This document shows, piece after piece, positions 58,700 through 64,000 of a DNA stretch of 64,000 bases (positions are counted from its first letter, which is position 1; each line of letters opens with the position of its first letter). The position numbers and the translations under genes are program-made. Source of the stretch: Acholoe squamosa (Eukaryota > Annelida > Polychaeta > Phyllodocida > Polynoidae); the NCBI GenBank assembly GCA_949317995.1, contig OX439047.1, positions 46,439,505 to 46,503,504 of the forward strand. The letters run 5' to 3'. Below the pieces are notes generated by a model. That model was given only the letters and a program-made list of their open reading frames with translations, did not search any database and was not told the origin of the DNA.

Positions 58700-60565
58700 G
58701 TATGATATCTGTGTATAATTAATTAGTTAGTGTTGTTAGTGGGTCAACAATGAGGTAGCATTGAACTTACTATTTTACTAAATGTCTTACTCATTGGGGG
58801 TCATATTTGGAGGATCAATCAGAGTGCTGACGTAGATGGACCAATGATGGTTGATTCTCCTGATTGGATATTCACGAACGCGTCAAGGCTGGATTCCTAA
58901 AACAAACCAAGGGAATTCTCTTTAAAGTTTAGACACAATGAGTTCATAATACTGAGAATTTGACCCAAGAAATAACAATATTGCAAGAGGTAACAAACCT
59001 AAATTTCATGCAGTGAATTCTCTGACTAGTCTATCACTAAAAAATGCAGTTAGCCGCTCAACATTGGCACCCCTGTCTGTTGTGGAAAGGGCAGTTTAGG
59101 CTAAACCACAGGGCTATGTTTCAGAACGATTAACGGTCACCAATGATCCTTGTAGAAATGTACCAGGTGGTCATTTTCAAGTCAGCTTCACAGCAAAATC
59201 GTTACACTCGTAGGCATAACATTTCATGCATCCAGACAGCATAGTAAATAATGGTGTATTCATCCAAATAACTATTCAATTAATCAACAGAGAAATGACG
59301 CAATTGATACTTGTTGAAATCACACAAAATCATTTAGATCTCTACAGTAATCACATTTTATTGAATGTGAACCACAGCCCAACCCAACACTCACTACGTC
59401 TCATATCATAGTATATGATCGTATAGTCCACTTTATAACCAATGCGAACGATTTTACAAAATCGTGCATTCAGCGATTGTTCAAATCTACAATAAGGCCC
59501 AAATTGTTCATCCTTCTGAAACATACCCCAGTGGGGAGGGAGTCGCTAAAGGGTGCGGCATAGGTTTGGGGGTACGTGAGTCAATGAGCCGAAAGGACTG
59601 TTTAGACAAAGGCTGTGGTACTTCTTCATTTAAAAACAATGAGCAATGGCATTGACTCCGTTATTCAGAACTGTCTCAGCTGAGGCAATTCAATGTACTG
59701 TTTCAAATTTGAGCTACTGTTTGACTCTTGTCTTGAAGTGTATTAGATCTAGTATCGAGTGAAGCTCGCTTTATGAACGTGAAGAGCCCATAAGGATGAA
59801 TATGAGTCAACTTCATAGAATTCAGTGTTTTCACACACCATTTGCAAACCTAGGCATTAATTAAGTCATCTTAAAGTTCACTCAGTACTAGCGGGTGGAA
59901 GCCATCTAAATATAACAACAAGGAGGGTTCAGCCTTTACTTGGGACATTAAGTCTCCCCGGTGTCTTAGGGTCGAGGGCATAAATTGGCAGGCAGCCGGT
60001 ACCAAATCACTGGGCGTTGCTGAGGGCAAACATCTATTCCTTGATACCGACATCCAGGCGTTTTGGGAGCTATCTTGACAGGTGTATTAACCCCTTGAAG
60101 ACTGGTGATATGTGAATCCACCATACCAAGAAAATTTGTGACAAAACTTTGGAAAATGCAACATTAAGGGAAAATCCCTTTTTTTCAAATTTACGTCTTC
60201 AGCTACGTTTTAGTACTTTGCATGATAAAATACTCCAAATAGCTACAGAAATATAGGATCTCAAACATTCAAGCAACATGGAGAAATTTAGAATAGCCCT
60301 TAACTCAATTGCATATTGAAATATTGTGGCATAATGCATCAAAAATGCAGTTATTGGAAAAAAATAACAACCTTATGGACAGGTTAATACGATAAAGTAC
60401 CATTTTATTAGATAGGAACAAAATTATGGTTTCCATGGCAACCAAATGTCAACAAATGTGCTATATTTAGGGAAAAACATTCTTTTTGGATTCTAGATAA
60501 GGTAACTTTAGAATGAAAATAGAGCTTTGGCTATAGCATAATCAGATTTGTCCGAAGAAGTTACC
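58700..60565. other. No gene recognised
   Basis: AT-rich intronic or intergenic DNA; an X-box-like GGTTTCCATGGCAACC is at 60,428-60,443. Confidence 0.35.
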
Positions 60566-60790
60566 CTGGACTTGTTTTCACTTTTTTTTTTTACTCTTTT
60601 GGTCATATCTCCTTTAATATTGTATTAAGAGCATTTGTGTGTATTTCCCTTAATGTTATCATTTTCCCTGTTTCGTCTGGACTTGTTTTCACTTTTTTCT
60701 TTTTTTACTCTTTTGGTAATATCTCCTTTAATATTGTATTTAGAGCATTTGTGTGTATTTCCCTTAATGTTATCATTTTCCCTGTTTCGT
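60566..60790 (+). repeat. Tandem 111-bp duplication
   Basis: CTGGACTTGTTTTCAC starts at 60,566 and again at 60,677. The two units differ by only a few bases and small T-run changes, so the duplication is recent. Non-coding. Confidence 0.9.
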
Positions 60791-61837
60791 CACAAATGAT
60801 AATCAACTTACTTGTACACTCATAAAATTTAGTGATAGCAAATAGCAACTAATATCTAATGCTACATACTTAATCTTTAATAGCATTGCTTCATATTTGC
60901 ATGAAGATTTCAATATGTTTCTGAAATTCCAGTATCATGGAAAATCAGAATAATCGAAAAGTTAGATCAAATTTTTAAGACTATGAAAATTTTTGAAAAA
61001 TTGTTAAGAATAATGACTATGTTTGCATGTTCCTCTAAACCCATTCTAAACCTTAAATCATGGAAAACGTCTACATGGGAACCAAGACAAGGTCAAAAAG
61101 CAATTTCTGGACCAGTGACCTAATTCAGTAGATCGGGGTTTTAAAGTTCTATTTTCTTTCACTAAGCATTTAAAATATCTAATCACTAGTAGAGAAAAGT
61201 GAATAGTTCTGAAATACACAAAATACACAAAAAATAGTTTTCTATTTTCTACATTTTTTTTATGATTTTCAGTGGTTTTTCGGAAATGTCCTGTTAGTAC
61301 TACATGAAAAAAAACAAAAAAAAAAACATTCACAACATATGTTTCTGAACTGCTAAGGTAATGGCCAAAAACATGATACATCTTGTAAAGCATTAACATT
61401 AAGTATAAGCCAATACAAATAAGGCAGTGCGCTATTGGTTAAGATTATGGGTTTCTTCAGTCAGTTGTAGGTTTCATGGCCTAGACGTGTCAGAATGGTC
61501 AGGCCAAATAAAAAAAGTGTGTTTCCAGTAACCCGACGGACCCTAGCAAAACAGGATTTTTCCTGTATCCTTTTCGTGTTCTTCCCCTCTCTCATAGTTG
61601 CCATTTTCTTATTATTTTATATTGAAATCAAAGAATTTGATACATCCTTTGATATGTGCCATTTCCTATGTAAATGTAAAAAAAAAAGAAAATCCAACCT
61701 ACCAACCCTAGCACTTTGAGCTATGTTACTGGAAACAGCTTTTATTTTTCTTGGCCTCATGTGATAGTCATCCTTGTATACAAAAAAAAAATGAAATAAA
61801 GACTGACGACCAACTAATGGCCATCAGTCACTGAAGA
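60791..61837. other. No gene recognised
   Basis: AT-rich, A-run-rich DNA; no supported coding region. Confidence 0.35.
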
Positions 61838-62062
61838 TCGAATCCCACATGACGATTTAGGAATCAAATATCTCTGCGATTTTGTCTTTTGCATCCTAGG
61901 GGCCTTCCTGGGCCCCTACAAAGCAAGGATTGTTCAACTTATCCTGAATTCAACAGTCAGTTTACACTGATCCTTGCGATCTAGGGGCTCACGAAGGTCC
62001 CTATAACGTAAAGGACAAAATCGCAGAGATATTTGAGCCCTAAATCGCCATGTGGGATTCGA
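61838..62062. mobile_element. 225-bp foldback MITE
   Basis: TCGAATCCCACATGACGATT at the left is inverted at the right (AATCGCCATGTGGGATTCGA). Pairing continues through CAAATATCTCTGCGATTTTG and TAGGGGC blocks. Terminal arms are about 90 bp. Non-coding. Confidence 0.85.
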
Positions 62063-64000
62063 CCTATATGGACATCATAGCCCTGTATCCTTAGGGTTAT
62101 TGTTTTTTTTCTAGTTCTATTAGAGCATGGAGTATGTAATCTTTGTCCCTACTTTACCTGGAATCTATTAAATAACATTATCACTGCTTACCAGTGGCCG
62201 ACGAGCGGCTGCTATCACTGGGTGTGACGTCATGACATCTTGACCATATTCGCAGTCACATAACTATCATGACTCGTCTAGGCCATAAATCCTACCAGCT
62301 GACAAAAATCCCATTGCCTTAACCTATTCAGGCCTAATGTACCTAAAAGTTGACATGAAGGCCTATTTTTGGCCTATTTTTGGAATCCTCACATTTCTTT
62401 AAGAATAAGTCAAACTTTACCATTTTTTCTAAGTCTGACATATGGGAGGTGGTCTCTTGGGGAAACTGAAATATTGGAGTCTATCTTTAATTTCTTAGAT
62501 ATGGTGAGCTTCCAAACATGATGGAAAATACAAGAAATACCATCCAAATTTAAACAATATTTAATCAAAAAAATCACAAAAAATGTAAAGTAATTAATTT
62601 TTTTAAGTGAAAACCTACTTTTGAGATTTTTCCATACAAAAAAATAGGGCAGAAGGATTTTCTGTGTATTTGGTCCATTTTCAACAAATATACTGGTTGC
62701 CATGGCAACCAAAATTCTAAAATAGTGATTTTGCATGAATTTGGTTGCCATGGTAACCAAATAGAAATGGTACCATGTGGTGATGCAGATCATTCTATTT
62801 TCAGAATTTGAAAATTAAAAAGAACTGCTACAATATGCACTTTATTTCATCTCAATTGATAAAGGGGTTCCTGAAATATGCATGTTTAAAGTTTGATCAA
62901 ATCATTATTTTTGAGAATATGAATGCTATGTTATCAGAGCTGTATCTCCCTTATCATGATAGATACGGACAATCAGGATTCCGGGATTTTATACCCATGT
63001 GTTTAGCTTAGACCACCACCATTTCACTTCTAGTAGGAATATCAACATGATTCAAACAGATTTTGAAAGGTAATGACACCCCCTAAGGCCCAAAATTTAG
63101 TGTAAAACAATATAGACCTGAATGTGTTAAGCAAGGAAGATCGTCACTTCTGCACGCATTAAGGCTGTGACTACAGGATCGTGTAAGAAATGACTCCATA
63201 CGAGTGACTCCATAGTGAGCTCCAGTAGAGGCCTTAAAATAGTAGCTGCTATTTATTCAACTACTGGCTCAATACACACCACTATGAAGTCATAGCACCC
63301 AGTCGTAGGGGCCACTATTGGCTACATAGTGACCAGTCATACCTCCTTCATGGTCTAGTATGCACTCCTGTGTTCAAATGAGCATAGGGCTGCAGTAACT
63401 ACCGTAATGTCTCATATAGGAGCTGGGCCTTGAATAGCAGCCTACCTTGAATAGGGGCCGGGATAGGAGGGCTGTGAAATCAATAGGGGCCGGGCCTTGA
63501 ATAGGGGCCTGTTGGGGCCAGTTTTAGGTTGTTTTAGGAAGACAACTGAAACCCATCAGCCCGAATGATGTATAATTGTTCTAGAGAATTCCCTTTCAAA
63601 TCACATATGATAGATCTATATCTAATGACCTAATTATAACGAAAACGCTCTGTTATTCTTTCTTAATAGTAGGGCTGAGGTGTCAGCTAGGTGAGATATC
63701 CTTTGTAATTTTATAAGGAAGCCATGGTGGGTGAGGGTTGGGTATGACAGGCATGACAGCTTTGTAAGGCCTAGTGCTCTATCTACACCACTGCATACTA
63801 GTAACTACATAGTTGGCCCATGTGTGGACGAAATGCTCAATTCTTAGGTGAAACACCACACTTTTCCAAATGATATTTTATTCTTTAGGGAAAAAAAACT
63901 GCCTTCCCAGAGCCAAAGGCACTGACCACAGGGTTAAAGGTAGTAGTTTAAAGAGCCCAGATTGGGTACATTTGAGCAAAGGAGTGCAGAGGGCAGCAGC
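62063..64000. other. No gene recognised
   Basis: AT-rich. It contains two palindromic X-box-like sites (62,695-62,710 and 62,743-62,758) and a degenerate CCTTGAATAGGGGCCGGG-type tandem repeat at about 63,415-63,525. Confidence 0.35.

Overview
This window is metazoan nuclear DNA. Its genes are split by introns with GT..AG junctions, introns are AT-rich and packed with small inverted-repeat transposons, and it carries LINE, SINE and Maverick/Polinton elements. The repeat mix would suit a marine invertebrate (possibly an invertebrate deuterostome), but I cannot name the species.

Region 1 (1-10,066, + strand) holds the last 16 coding exons I can join in phase of an inositol 1,4,5-trisphosphate receptor-like calcium channel. 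The transmembrane block and the C-terminal CxxC/HxxxEEH linker are clear, but the usual Gly-rich selectivity filter is not where it should be. Introns carry several foldback/MITE elements and a long TA repeat.

Region 2 (10,067-29,685) is gene-poor and repeat-rich: a decayed LINE with an internal deletion (about 15,900-17,420, minus strand), a tandem pair of tRNA-derived SINEs (23.3-23.9 kb), MITEs, a 295-310 bp duplicated segment, and an alternating series of nine copies of a roughly 20-bp motif (20.3-22.4 kb).

Region 3 (29,686-58,699, + strand) appears to be one host gene. A signal-peptide exon ends at 29,811 in phase 0 and a phase-compatible exon lies at 58,492-58,699. The first intron (about 28.7 kb) contains a nest of mobile DNA. 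The outer layer is a minisatellite-rich element (32,792-53,717) with short terminal inverted repeats and a 10-bp target duplication (MULE-like). Inside it lies a complete Maverick/Polinton (adintovirus-like element), 34,881-53,216, with about 390-bp terminal inverted repeats and a perfect 6-bp target duplication TCTGGT.

The Polinton is the centrepiece. A tightly packed minus-strand block (45,001 to 35,418) encodes two orphan proteins, a tandem death-domain protein, packaging ATPase, two small basic or membrane-active virion-type proteins, a conserved Polinton protein, chromodomain integrase, penton-like minor capsid, double-jelly-roll major capsid, adenain-type protease and a small coiled-coil protein. 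A plus-strand arm encodes a nuclear protein with three SUMO-interaction motifs, a 1380-residue protein-primed-type DNA polymerase B with extra N-terminal and inserted modules, and a Cys-rich orphan. Every reading frame is open and the target duplication is perfect, which suggests a young and possibly competent element. The cargo (death domains, SUMO-interaction motifs, TIRs full of host-type transcription-factor sites) suggests engagement with host cell-death, SUMO and transcription pathways.

Region 4 (53,728-64,000) holds the candidate host exon at 58.5 kb, two large foldback elements, a tandem 111-bp duplication and a few palindromic X-box-like sites, with little else.
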